Positions 51,601 to 59,921 of a stretch of 64,000 nt of DNA are shown here, piece after piece. Under the pieces are notes generated by a model that was not told the DNA's origin, ran no database searches, and saw nothing but the letters and a program-made list of their open reading frames with translations. This DNA is from JAXLYE01 sp046351595 (GTDB lineage: Bacteria; Myxococcota_A; Polyangia; Palsa-1104; JAEUJZ01): assembly GCA_046351595.1 (NCBI GenBank), contig JAXLYE010000002.1:558001-622000 (forward strand). The letters are read 5' to 3'. The position numbers and the translations under genes are program-made. Numbering within the stretch: the stretch's first letter is position 1; each line of letters opens with the position of its first letter.

Positions 51601-51949
51601 AGCGCAGGAGCGACAGCACGCCGTAGTGATCCCCGACCGTGCGCCAGAGCACGGCGTTGAGCGCGGGGTAGCGCGACAGGATCAGCGGCACCACGAGCGC
51701 GTAGGCGCCGACGCCGGCCTCGACGAGCGCATAGGCGCGCAGCGGACCGCGCGGGCTGGTGAAGCGCCGCGCCAGGTGGCCGCCGAGGTAGCTGCCGAGC
51801 GCCAGCCCGCCCATGAACACCGAGAGCACCGTCGACATGGCCAGCGTCGTCGAGCCGAACACCAGGCCGAGCTCGCGCGTCCACAGCACCTCGAACAGCA
51901 GGCCCGAGCCGCCGGACAGGAAGAAGCAGAGAAAGACGATCAGTCCCAT
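48665..51949 (-). CDS. Polytopic spermidine-synthase-like fusion protein
   Basis: The start is the ATG at 51,949; the long frame to 53,890 is a shadow of the opposite gene. The 1094-residue protein has two blocks of membrane helices (about 1-215 and 260-520), each beginning with an SGxxALxFEVLWTRELGLVFG-like segment (second copy: SGATAMVYQVLWTRALAIVLG). A methyltransferase-like Rossmann domain follows with VAVVGYGSGVT near residue 590, VIELEPAVVEAG and a spermidine-synthase DVIVSEPSNPW motif. A C-terminal TPR-like tail (about 900-1094) ends it. Similar membrane-bound spermidine synthase-like proteins are widespread but not assigned a reaction. Its 3' end is 9 bp from that of the hydrolase gene. 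Confidence 0.85.
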   Translation of the reverse strand: MGLIVFLCFFLSGGSGLLFEVLWTRELGLVFGSTTLAMSTVLSVFMGGLALGSYLGGHLARRFTSPRGPLRAYALVEAGVGAYALVVPLILSRYPALNAVLWRTVGDHYGVLSLLRFLATALLLLLPTTLMGATLPLLSQYVSLRRRLVDQTRAGRSEELIGATTQIGALFALNTFGAVLGTFLSGFMLLPRLGVTTTNYVGAAVNLTLATIILVVERRITRELAAAPAAAPDDSDEPAPTQTPRAQHGEGERKRQLNRKIAVASYAVSGATAMVYQVLWTRALAIVLGSSVYSFTLILLAFLIGLALGAAVMTRMLPGIRRPVLALGLVHALTLGTAIYSYLTLDQLPEVFLLILRGGSFNVDELLLTQFVLASLTMLPATLAMGGVMPLTMRIYTQSVDGAGKDVGVAYALNTLGAITGSFAAGFVVLPVLGLQRGLLLCAAITAGLSALLLWNAEPLRAADPDAINNEGAPVAPRRPLSARPLALVVVLVTAGFVALSPRWNLAHFSAGLFRISIAKSIFQLKNRLMPNLLYYKDGVATTVSVEQWDKTVALKNNGKVDASNGDDMATQILVGLMPLLFHPTAIDKPPRVAVVGYGSGVTAGAVTQFPIGHADVIELEPAVVEAGDRYFADVSHLPSRDPRVKVIIGDGRNFMTQSDSKYDVIVSEPSNPWITGVSNLFTVDYWKLARSRLAEDGVFCQWAQLYELSQPNIKTLLRSFASVFPYTYVFAAEHLSSDVILVASHKPMPLDLRRLRRNFQIPGLRAELRRASVESAEEILADLLLTPDELWAFTAGAALNTDDNARIEFLAPRDLLGYMRHESSVPRVHSNEWLYGRFERYLVHQGLPFDQTPAWLADEKSDPPGPLDVPRRADFYAELGRAMLAHGKKDAARRMYVHTLATGAGTKSDHLGELLVLFAKRDPGEHEEPLVPGWDGLDESFGKSIGAVQIPAGLSAEQAKKIREEYQIAVRSLVGKKWIVGLRALRDWPMAWIEQMGPDVRLVIGYLLYKADLVDNAVDHLEALLNDASYIEQHPGALYYLARSEFQNGEPRRAIAHMEAYLELRKKDEAAQAEAAQRPAASATAAPGTTPPE

Positions 51950-52051
51950 CGCGCGCAGCCTATCCCATTGTCGCTGCGGGCGGTGAGGTGTCGCACTGCG
52001 GCCGGCGCGCAGGGAGCCGCACACGGTGCCCGGGATCCGATACGATGAGCC

Positions 52052-53866
52052 ATGGCGTGGAGTCGCTGCGGAGCGCGCTCGGTCCGGTGTGGCCTGACGC
52101 TGGCGCTGCTGCTTGAGGGAGCGCTGGCCGGGATCGGGCCCGCGCGGGGCCAAGGTGTACCTCCGGGCGCGCCGTCGACGCCGTCGACGCCGTCGACACC
52201 GTCGACACCGTCGACACCGTCGACACCGTCGACACCGTCGGCGCCGGCGAGCCCGGTCGATGCGGCGGCGCCGCCCGCGGACGGGACCGCGCCGGCCGAG
52301 CCCGTGCCGCCGCCGACCGCGTGGTCGCTGGCGCGCGAGGCGCGGGCCCTGCTCAAGGCCAGGGAGACGGAGCAGGCCCTCTTGCGGATGAAGGAGGCGC
52401 TCGCGCTCGCCGAGAAGGAGGGGCTCGGTGCGGACGAGCGCGGGCTCTTGCTCTACCAGCAGGCGCTGATGCTCGAGCGCGCGGGCGACGGCGCGGCGGC
52501 GCTCACGGCGCTGCGCGCGGCGGCGAAGCTCGCGCCGGGGGACGCCGACATCCAGCTCGAGCTGGCGCTGCAGCTGCTCGCGGACGAGCAGTTTGCCGAG
52601 GCCGAGCGGGCGGCCGAAGCGGCGCTGCGCCTGGGCCTCGACGAGGCCGACGATCGGAAGGAGGCGACGCGGGTCCGCAAGGAGGCGCGGCGCGGGCTCC
52701 TGCACGAACGCTTCACGCTCTACGGCAGCATCAGCTTCGCTTTCGACTCGAACGTGCTGCAGAGCGCGCGCAGCGAGACCATCGCCGGCATCAACCCGAG
52801 CGCGCCGCTGCGCCAGCAGCTGAGCAAGGCCGAGCTGCGGCAGCTGCGCACCGAGCTCACGACGACCGAGGGCTTCCGCCAGGCGGCCCCGCCGCAGCAG
52901 GAGCTCGATCTGCCGCTGACGCTGGCGCTCAACCTGGGCGGCCGGCTCGCCGGTAACAAGACCGCGGAGCTGTGGCTCGGCTACGCGTTCTCGCAGATCG
53001 TCATGTTCTCGCCCGAGCGCGCCGCCACCACGCTGAACGACGGCACCCCGACCGTCGTCAAGGACCACGACAGCTACAGCACCCAGGAGCACGCGGCGAA
53101 CCTGAACGCGTTCATTTATCCCGCCTCGTGGCTGACGCTGCGGCCGCGCTTCGAGGGCTTCGTCAACTTCGCCGGGCTGCAGGGCTTCGCGCCGTTCCAG
53201 GGCGGCTTCAACGCCGCGCTCGATGCGCTGTTCATCGAGTCGGCCCGCCTGCGCACGCGCCTGTTCTACGTGCACCAGCTGCGGCGCTCGTTCGACCGCG
53301 ACAACGACCGCGAGCTCGACGCCGATCGCGACGAGGTGCGGCTCAGCGAGGAGCTGCGGCTGCGCGGCGAGAGCGTGCGCGCCCGCTTCGTGCTCGGCTA
53401 CCGCTTCCGCTCCGAGCGCTCGGGCCGGCTCGAGCTGTTCCTGCCGGATCAGGCGCAGGGCACCGACTGCTCGCTGCCGCCGCGGGCGAGCTCCGGCGAG
53501 CAGCCCTTTGTCTGCTACCGCTCGACGCTCAGCTACCTGGGGCACGAGGCCAGCCTGCGCACCCGCCTGTCGCTGCCGCGCGGCGTCGAGCTGGTGCCGC
53601 TCGTGAGCTACGAGTACCGCTCGTACCCGGACCCGTACCGCCACTTCCGCCCGCCGGGGCCCCTGGGCAGCGCCGAGATCTACACCGTCCGCCGCAGCGA
53701 TCACCTGGTCAACGCCGGCCTCACCGTCGAGAAGGAGCTGCCGCACGGCTTCAGCCTGGAGCTCGGCTACACGTTCACCAGCAACAGCTCGAGCATCGCC
53801 AACGCGCTCGACAACCGCAGCTACACCAAGCACGTCGCGCAGCTCGCCGCGGCGTACACCTTCTAG
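52052..53866 (+). CDS. TPR and outer-membrane barrel protein
   Basis: The 604-residue product has a signal peptide, an N-terminal (TPS)n tract, a helical TPR-like segment (about 90-215, ALLKARETEQALLRMKEALA) and a long beta-barrel-like C-terminal half (FTLYGSISFAFDSNVLQ onwards) ending in an aromatic residue (LAAAYTF), the usual barrel-insertion signal. TPR plus barrel is the layout of Slam-like and exopolysaccharide-export outer-membrane proteins, but no specific family can be named. It is divergent from the spermidine-synthase-like fusion, with about 100 bp between them. Confidence 0.75.
   Translation: MAWSRCGARSVRCGLTLALLLEGALAGIGPARGQGVPPGAPSTPSTPSTPSTPSTPSTPSTPSAPASPVDAAAPPADGTAPAEPVPPPTAWSLAREARALLKARETEQALLRMKEALALAEKEGLGADERGLLLYQQALMLERAGDGAAALTALRAAAKLAPGDADIQLELALQLLADEQFAEAERAAEAALRLGLDEADDRKEATRVRKEARRGLLHERFTLYGSISFAFDSNVLQSARSETIAGINPSAPLRQQLSKAELRQLRTELTTTEGFRQAAPPQQELDLPLTLALNLGGRLAGNKTAELWLGYAFSQIVMFSPERAATTLNDGTPTVVKDHDSYSTQEHAANLNAFIYPASWLTLRPRFEGFVNFAGLQGFAPFQGGFNAALDALFIESARLRTRLFYVHQLRRSFDRDNDRELDADRDEVRLSEELRLRGESVRARFVLGYRFRSERSGRLELFLPDQAQGTDCSLPPRASSGEQPFVCYRSTLSYLGHEASLRTRLSLPRGVELVPLVSYEYRSYPDPYRHFRPPGPLGSAEIYTVRRSDHLVNAGLTVEKELPHGFSLELGYTFTSNSSSIANALDNRSYTKHVAQLAAAYTF
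52172..52243 (+). repeat. 9-bp tandem repeat encoding Pro-Ser-Thr, about eight units
   Basis: Seven clean units CCGTCGACG or CCGTCGACA run from 52,172 to 52,234, with a degenerate eighth. They encode a PST tract at the mature N-terminus of the barrel protein. Each unit contains the dyad GTCGAC. Copy-number change would be in frame. Confidence 0.92.
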
Positions 53867-53919
53867 CGCGCGCGAAACAGGCGCTGACAAGCGCGCGGCT
53901 TTCCGTTAAAAGGGCGGCC

Positions 53920-54515
53920 ATGTCGCTCCTGGTCCTGGCTTCGGCATCCCCGCGGCGCATCGATCTGCTGCAGCGCGCGGGCGTGCCGCACGCGGTCTGG
54001 CCCGTGCACATCGACGAGACCCCGGCGATCGGCGAGTCCGCCGAGGCGCTGGTGCAGCGGCTCAGCCGGCAGAAGGTCGACGCCGCGGTGCCGCAGGTCG
54101 CGGCCACGGCGCCGGTGCTCGGCGCCGACACGGTGGTGGTGGCCGGCGACTCGGTGCTCGGCAAGCCGCCGCACGAGGGCGCGGCGCGGCAGATGCTGCA
54201 GCTCTTGTGCGGCCGCACGCACGAGGTGCTGACCGGCTACCACCTGCGCTACCTCGATGCGCACGGCCAGGTGCAGCGCACCGCGCGCGTGATCCGCACC
54301 GAGGTCGAGGTGCGGCCGCTGTCCGAGCGTGAGCTCGACGGCTACCTGCGCAGCGACGAGTGGCGCGGCAAGGCCGGCGCCTACGCGATCCAGGGCCGCT
54401 TCGGCTGCTTCGTGCGCGGCGTGCGCGGCAGCTTCGACAACGTCGTCGGTCTGCCGCTGTGCCACGTGCTCGAGGATCTGCTGGCGGCGGGCGTGCTTGC
54501 GGCGGGGTGGCCGTC

Positions 54516-54528
<13 letters not shown>
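53920..54528 (+). CDS. Maf-like nucleotide pyrophosphatase
   Basis: This 202-residue protein has the Maf signatures: SLLVLASASPRRIDLLQRAG at the N-terminus, VLGADTVVVAGDSVLGKPPH and GKAGAYAIQG. Maf proteins hydrolyse non-canonical or modified NTPs (UTP, dTTP, 7-methyl-GTP) and are linked to septation control. The ATG at 53,920 starts it; the longer upstream frame is a shadow of the barrel gene. It overlaps the following YggS gene by 13 bp. Confidence 0.92.
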
Positions 54529-55268
<740 letters not shown>

Positions 55269-55331
55269 GCGCCCGCCGACGCTGCGCCCGCTGCCCCACC
55301 CGGGCGGCGCGCGGCGGTGCATACTGCGCGC

Positions 55332-55706
55332 ATGCGACTCGCCGGCTCCCTGTTTGTCGCCCTGGTGGCGATCGAGCACGTCTGGTTCCTCATCCTCGAG
55401 ATGTTCCTGTTCCGCAAGCCGCAGGGCCTGGCCACGTTCCACATCAGCCAGCAGACCGCGGACACGTGCGCGGTGCTGGCGATGAACCAGGGCCTGTACA
55501 ACGGCTTTTTGGCGGCCGGGCTGATCACGGCGCTCTTGCGGCGCTCGGCGCTCTTGCGGCGCTTCATGCTGTCGTGCGTGATCGTCGCCGGCATGTACGG
55601 CGCCGCGACGCTCGGCGACAAGGCGGTCTTCGTCGGGCAGTCGCTGCCGGCGGTGCTGGCGTTCGTGCTCTGCGAGCTCGGTGAGCGCGCGGCGCGGCGC
55701 GACTAG
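55332..55706 (+). CDS. DUF1304-family membrane protein
   Basis: This 124-residue protein has four hydrophobic helices. The start VALVAIEHVWFLILEMFLF, the NQGLYNGFLAAGL motif and the final GAATLGDKAVFVGQSLPA match DUF1304 (YqjF-like) inner-membrane proteins of unknown function. The ATG at 55,332 is preferred. It ends 9 bp from the stop of the convergent lnt gene. Confidence 0.85.
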   Translation: MRLAGSLFVALVAIEHVWFLILEMFLFRKPQGLATFHISQQTADTCAVLAMNQGLYNGFLAAGLITALLRRSALLRRFMLSCVIVAGMYGAATLGDKAVFVGQSLPAVLAFVLCELGERAARRD

Positions 55707-55714
55707 CCGCGCCG

Positions 55715-57913
55715 TTAGGCTGCCGCCCTTCGCGCCAGCACGCGACCGACCCTCAGGCCGAGCAGCGAGCCGGCGGCGCACAGCAGCGAGAGGATGACCA
55801 CGGCGCCGGTGTTGCCCTCCATGCGGCCGAGCACCACCACCGGCAGCACCGTGGTCAGGGCGATGCCGGCGAGCAGCTCGAGGGTGCCGTGCGTGCCCGC
55901 GGCGCCGGCTCCGGCCTCGTCGGCCAGTGCGCCGACACGGCGCGCCACCTGGGTGCCGATGGTGGCGCCGGTGACGGGCAGCACCAAGAGCAGCTGCCAC
56001 GTCGCCGCGAACAGCCGATCGTCGACGATCTGCGACTCGCTGCGGTGCAAGAGCGCCGCGTAGGTCGCGCTGACGCCGCCCGAGAGCAACAGGCCCGTCA
56101 GCAGCACCGCGAGGTGCAGCCCGCCCGCGGTCAGAAGGACCAGGCTCCAGCGCACCGGCCGCCCGCTGCGCGAGCGAACGAGCACGCCGCACAGGAGCAC
56201 CAGCACCAGGCACACGCCGCCGAAGGTCTCGCCGAGCTGCTGGTACATGCCGCCCGGCTGCAGGAGCGCCGCGTCCTCGAGCAGCGTCACCGGCTTGGCG
56301 TCGGGCACAAGCCCCGGATCCACCGACGGGCCGTGCGCGTACATGCGGCCGGTGGCGTCGACGAACGCCGAGACGCCGGTGTTCACCGCGCGCACCAGAT
56401 CGACGCGGTGCTCGACCGCGCGGAACACGGCCAGGCCCAGGTGCTCCCACGGCTCGGACGTCGCGCCGAACCAGGCGTCGTTGGTGATGTTGATCATCAG
56501 GTTGGGCGGCTGCGGCTCCGAGAACAGCCGCCGCCCGAACGCCGGAATGATGTCCTCGTAGCAGATCATCGGGCCCAGCGAGTAGCGCTGGCCGCGCAGC
56601 TCGAACGGGAAGGTGGTGGTGGTGGTCCCGCGCGAGAACGTCGAGATCGCGGGGATGAGCTGCTTCAGCCAGGCGAACTGCTTGGCGAAGGGCAGGTACT
56701 CGCCGAAGATGAGGAGGAAGTTCTTGTCGAAGCTGCCGACGGAGCGGCCGCTGCGATCGAACAAGAGCGCGGTGTTGTAGAACTCGAGGTCGCCGTCGCG
56801 ATCGCGGCTGTAGGTCAGCGCGCCGAAGAGGATCGGCGTGTCGAAGCCGCGCTGCACGCGCCGCAGGTCGTTCAGGCCGAAGTCGCCCGCGACCGGCCGC
56901 ACGATCGGGTAGGGGTACGACGACTCCGGCCACACCAGGAGCTCGGCGCCGCGCTGCGTGAGCTCCTGCGACAGGCGCAGGTGCAGGGCGTGCTGGCGCT
57001 CGCGCAGACCCTCGACGAATTTTTCGTTGATGCCGACGTTGGCCTGGACGATGCCGACCTTGACCTTGGGCGCGGCGGCGCGCTGGGCGTTGACCTGGTG
57101 GATGCGCACCGCGCCGTAGGCCAGGCACAGCGCGACGATGCCGGCGGCGACGGCGGGCGCGCCCAGCACCTCGCGCAGGCGGCGGCCGCCGCGGTAGCGC
57201 ACCAGCGCGTGCGACAGATCGAACAGCGCGCCGCTCGACAGCACCAAGAGGCCACTTACGCCGAGCGGCCCGGTGAGGTCGGCGATCTGGATCACCGGCA
57301 CCACCCACGACTGCGTCAGCGCCAGGTAGAACGGGAAGACGTAGGGCACGCACAGCTCGCACGCCACCCAGCACAGCGGCGCCAGGTACGTCGTCTTGAT
57401 GTCGAGCTGCGCGCGCAGCCGGCACAGGAGCACCGCGAAGATCGCGAACGTCAGGCCCTGGTACCCGACCAGCAGCAGGAACAAGGGCAGCGCGGCGATG
57501 AACGGCAGGTGGCCGAAGCGCTCGAGCAGGCCGACGATCCAGTAGAAGCCGCCGGCGTTGCCGACCAGGCCGGTGATGAAGCCGTAGACGAACGGGCGCT
57601 CGGTGCGCGGCTGGCCGTCGCGATCGAGCAGCGCCCACAAGAGCGGCACCATCGCCACCCAGGCCAGCGGCCACAGGTCGAAGTCGGGGCAGCCGAGGAA
57701 CCACAGCGTGCCCGAGAGGGCGGCGAGCAGCACGCGGCCCGGCCAGCGCCCGGCCACCGCCTCGAGCAGCCGGCCGGCGCGGGAGCGGGGCGGGCGCCTG
57801 TGAGGACCGGTGCTGGGCCCGGTGCCCGAAGCGGCGCCCGAAGCGGCGCCCGAAGCGGCGCCCGAAGCCGTGTCCGAGGGCGGGGCCGGGTCGGAGTCAG
57901 GGTGAGGGCTCAT
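55715..57913 (-). CDS. lnt: Apolipoprotein N-acyltransferase
   Basis: Lnt adds the third acyl chain to the N-terminal cysteine of lipoproteins, matching the many lipoproteins in this window. The protein (about 732 residues) has N-terminal membrane helices and a nitrilase-like domain with catalytic Glu in VWPESSYPYP, Lys in SFDKNFLLIFGEYLPF and Cys in MICYEDIIPAF. At the C-terminus there are about four extra helices beyond the usual single one, so it is some 200 residues longer than E. coli Lnt. The N-terminus has a (GAAS)n repeat from 12-bp repeats around 57,820-57,870. The start at 57,913 is preferred; 57,925 is possible. Confidence 0.92.
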   Translation of the reverse strand: MSPHPDSDPAPPSDTASGAASGAASGAASGTGPSTGPHRRPPRSRAGRLLEAVAGRWPGRVLLAALSGTLWFLGCPDFDLWPLAWVAMVPLLWALLDRDGQPRTERPFVYGFITGLVGNAGGFYWIVGLLERFGHLPFIAALPLFLLLVGYQGLTFAIFAVLLCRLRAQLDIKTTYLAPLCWVACELCVPYVFPFYLALTQSWVVPVIQIADLTGPLGVSGLLVLSSGALFDLSHALVRYRGGRRLREVLGAPAVAAGIVALCLAYGAVRIHQVNAQRAAAPKVKVGIVQANVGINEKFVEGLRERQHALHLRLSQELTQRGAELLVWPESSYPYPIVRPVAGDFGLNDLRRVQRGFDTPILFGALTYSRDRDGDLEFYNTALLFDRSGRSVGSFDKNFLLIFGEYLPFAKQFAWLKQLIPAISTFSRGTTTTTFPFELRGQRYSLGPMICYEDIIPAFGRRLFSEPQPPNLMINITNDAWFGATSEPWEHLGLAVFRAVEHRVDLVRAVNTGVSAFVDATGRMYAHGPSVDPGLVPDAKPVTLLEDAALLQPGGMYQQLGETFGGVCLVLVLLCGVLVRSRSGRPVRWSLVLLTAGGLHLAVLLTGLLLSGGVSATYAALLHRSESQIVDDRLFAATWQLLLVLPVTGATIGTQVARRVGALADEAGAGAAGTHGTLELLAGIALTTVLPVVVLGRMEGNTGAVVILSLLCAAGSLLGLRVGRVLARRAAA
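57820..57870 (-). repeat. 12-bp tandem repeat encoding Gly-Ala-Ala-Ser
   Basis: Four near-identical 12-bp units (GCGCCCGAAGCG-like on the plus strand) encode SGAASGAASGAASG in the cytoplasmic N-terminus of Lnt. Confidence 0.75.
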
Positions 57914-58002
57914 CGCCGCCAGCATACCCAGAAATGTGCGCCGGCGTCCCTTGCGGTCCGGATCTTTGGCATGATGACATCGGGGAGTCGCGAGCAGGAT
58001 CC

Positions 58003-59484
58003 ATGTCGATGAACCACGGAGCGCCCGGCGGGCGCAGCGGCGGCGGGCGGCTGCGGCCCCGGCTGTCGACGACGATGACGGCGGCGGCGATCGTATGGCT
58101 CGGGTCACTCGGGCCGCTGGGCGGGCTCGCCGTCGCCCGGCCGCAGCCCGGTCCCAGGAGCCAGGCCAAGCTGCAGCCCAAGACCGAGCTCAAGATCGAG
58201 CTCAAGACCGGGGCCGAGCCCAAGGGCGAGCCCAAGGCTGAGACGCAGGGAGACGGCAAGGCCGAGGTGCGGCCCGAGCGCGAGGCGAGCGCGCCGCGGC
58301 CCGACGGCGGGACCGCGCCGGACGGCGGCAGCGCGCCCGCGATCGAGGGGCAGAAGGTCGCGGGCGAGGGCGGCAAGGAGGCGGCGCCTGGCCACGGCGG
58401 CAAGGAGGCGGCGGCCAAGCTGCCGCCCGTCGTCGAGGAGCCGCTGCCGACGCGCTCGGCGCAGCGCGCCCGCGGCAAGCCGCCGCGCACGCAGCCGACC
58501 GACTACCTGCTGGAGTCCCAGAACCACACCGGCGCCGTGGCGCGCCGCTTCGTGCAGAACCTGCTGGCCGGGCGCTTCGACCAGGCGCTGCACCTGCTCG
58601 AGGAGCAGGGCGGTCGCCGGCCCGACTTCTCGGGGCTGCAGCGCGCGGTGCAGGCGCAGCTCGAGTCGCGCGGCGCGCCGCAGCGCATCGAGCAGCACCT
58701 GGTCACCAACCTCGGCGCCGAGCTGCAGACGTTCTACTTCACCGCCCGCTACACCGACGGCAGCGAGCTGTCGGCGCGGGTCGCTGTCGATCACGCGGGC
58801 CACGTCGCCGGCGCCGCCGTCGGGCCGGACGTGGTGCCGGCCGAGCGCAAGCGCTACGACCGCCACGACGGCTATAAGACGCGCACGCGCCTGCAGCTGC
58901 CGTTCACCGGCACCTGGACCGTCAGCAACGCCACGCCCGGCGCCGGCAACGGCCACTACCTGAACGCCAACCAGCGCTTCGCCATCGACTTCTTCGTCAC
59001 CCAGGAGGTCGACGGCAAGCGGAAGAGCTACAGGGACTCGGGCAAGCAGAACGCCGACTACTTCGCCTTCGGCCAGGAGGTGCTCGCGCCCGCCGACGGC
59101 ACGGTGCTGTACGCCGTCGACGGCGTGCCCGACAACAGCCCCGGCCACGTCGACGTCTACTACCGCCTGGGCAACAGCGTCGTTTTGTCCATCGGCCAGG
59201 GCGAGTACGTGTACCTGTGCCACCTCATGCAAGGCTCGCTGCAGGTAAAGCCCGGCGATCATGTGGTGCGCGGGCAGGTGGTGGCGCGCGTCGGCAACTC
59301 CGGAAACTCGACGGCGCCACATTTGCATTTTCAGCTCACCGACGGCCCGCTGATCACCTATGCGGCGAGCTTGCCGGCGTACTTCGTGCGTGTCGTGCGC
59401 GACGGGCAGACGCTGCAGTCGGTGCTGCTGCGCAGCGGCGATCGGGTGGCCAATCCCGAGGCGGCGCGGCACGCCTCTCGTTGA
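58003..59484 (+). CDS. M23-family (LytM-like) peptidase, exported
   Basis: The 493-residue product has a basic start and a hydrophobic signal segment (TMTAAAIVWLGSLGPLGGLAVA), then a Lys/Glu/Pro-rich disordered linker (about 45-160), a DUF3887-like domain (about 175-290, FVQNLLAGRFDQALHLLEEQ) and the M23 domain. Zinc ligands are visible in NANQRFAIDFF and PHLHFQLTDG (HxH near 438). It likely cleaves peptidoglycan cross-links or acts as an amidase activator; all key residues look present. Its stop is about 40 bp before a strong hairpin. Confidence 0.88.
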   Translation: MSMNHGAPGGRSGGGRLRPRLSTTMTAAAIVWLGSLGPLGGLAVARPQPGPRSQAKLQPKTELKIELKTGAEPKGEPKAETQGDGKAEVRPEREASAPRPDGGTAPDGGSAPAIEGQKVAGEGGKEAAPGHGGKEAAAKLPPVVEEPLPTRSAQRARGKPPRTQPTDYLLESQNHTGAVARRFVQNLLAGRFDQALHLLEEQGGRRPDFSGLQRAVQAQLESRGAPQRIEQHLVTNLGAELQTFYFTARYTDGSELSARVAVDHAGHVAGAAVGPDVVPAERKRYDRHDGYKTRTRLQLPFTGTWTVSNATPGAGNGHYLNANQRFAIDFFVTQEVDGKRKSYRDSGKQNADYFAFGQEVLAPADGTVLYAVDGVPDNSPGHVDVYYRLGNSVVLSIGQGEYVYLCHLMQGSLQVKPGDHVVRGQVVARVGNSGNSTAPHLHFQLTDGPLITYAASLPAYFVRVVRDGQTLQSVLLRSGDRVANPEAARHASR

Positions 59485-59523
59485 TGGTTCGTTTCAAAAG
59501 CGGCGCTGTGCTCGAAACCGTTT

Positions 59524-59554
59524 CGAGGGAGGAACCTGAGCGGTTCCTCCCTCG
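59524..59554 (+). terminator. Strong hairpin downstream of the M23 peptidase gene
   Basis: A perfect 13-bp stem CGAGGGAGGAACC / GGTTCCTCCCTCG with loop TGAGC lies 40 bp after the stop. A shorter overlapping dyad CTCGAAA-CCG-TTTCGAG (59,510-59,526) can compete with it. The U-tract is weak. Confidence 0.75.
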
Positions 59555-59597
59555 GGCTCCCGCCTCCCTTCATGGGTCCTTGCGTCTCGCTGGTAGC

Positions 59598-59840
59598 GCG
59601 GACCGTTCGTGCGCTCAGACCCTAGCGCGACACAACGTCCGCGTGGGTGGACGAGATGCAAGGTTTACAGACAACGCCAAACACCCCAGCCAACCTCTTA
59701 GCATCCCGAGAGGAAGCCGAGGGGCCAAAGGCCCGAAGGGCTTCCCCCTCCGTCTTTCTGCACGTTGTCTGCAGAGGACACGGACCTCCGCCAAGGCGGA
59801 CGTTGTAGCGCGCTAGGGTCTGAGCGCACGGTCGGTCCGC
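59598..59840. repeat. 243-bp nested palindrome between convergent genes
   Basis: The arms 59,598-59,642 and 59,796-59,840 are 45 bp each and complementary at 41 of 45 positions. Each arm is itself partly self-complementary (GCGGAC at one end and GTCCGC at the other, with GCGCT...AGCGC inside). A second inverted pair, CAGACAACG (59,668-59,676) and CGTTGTCTG (59,763-59,771), shares the same centre near 59,719. A GC-rich internal hairpin GGAAGCC-GAG-GGGCC-AAA-GGCCC-GAA-GGGCTTCC follows at 59,712-59,745. No protein frame is supported. Confidence 0.85.
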
Positions 59841-59885
59841 GTCGGCAGCGACACCCAATTACAGTCTTCCAAGGGAAGAGGGATT

Positions 59886-59916
59886 CAAAGGGAGGAACCG
59901 CAGGTTCCTTCCTTTG
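59886..59916 (-). terminator. Strong hairpin downstream of the metallophosphoesterase gene
   Basis: A 14-bp stem CAAAGGGAGGAACC / GGTTCCTTCCTTTG with loop GCA and one G-U wobble lies a few bases after the minus-strand stop. It shares the GGGAGGAACC core with the hairpin at 59,524. A smaller dyad TCTTCC-AAG-GGAAGA lies near 59,865-59,879. Confidence 0.75.
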
Positions 59917-59921
59917 GAAGG

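Noticed and set aside
48665..53890. 1741-residue minus-strand protein
   Set aside because: Its N-terminal 650 residues are antisense shadow of the TPR/barrel gene; the true start is the ATG at 51,949.
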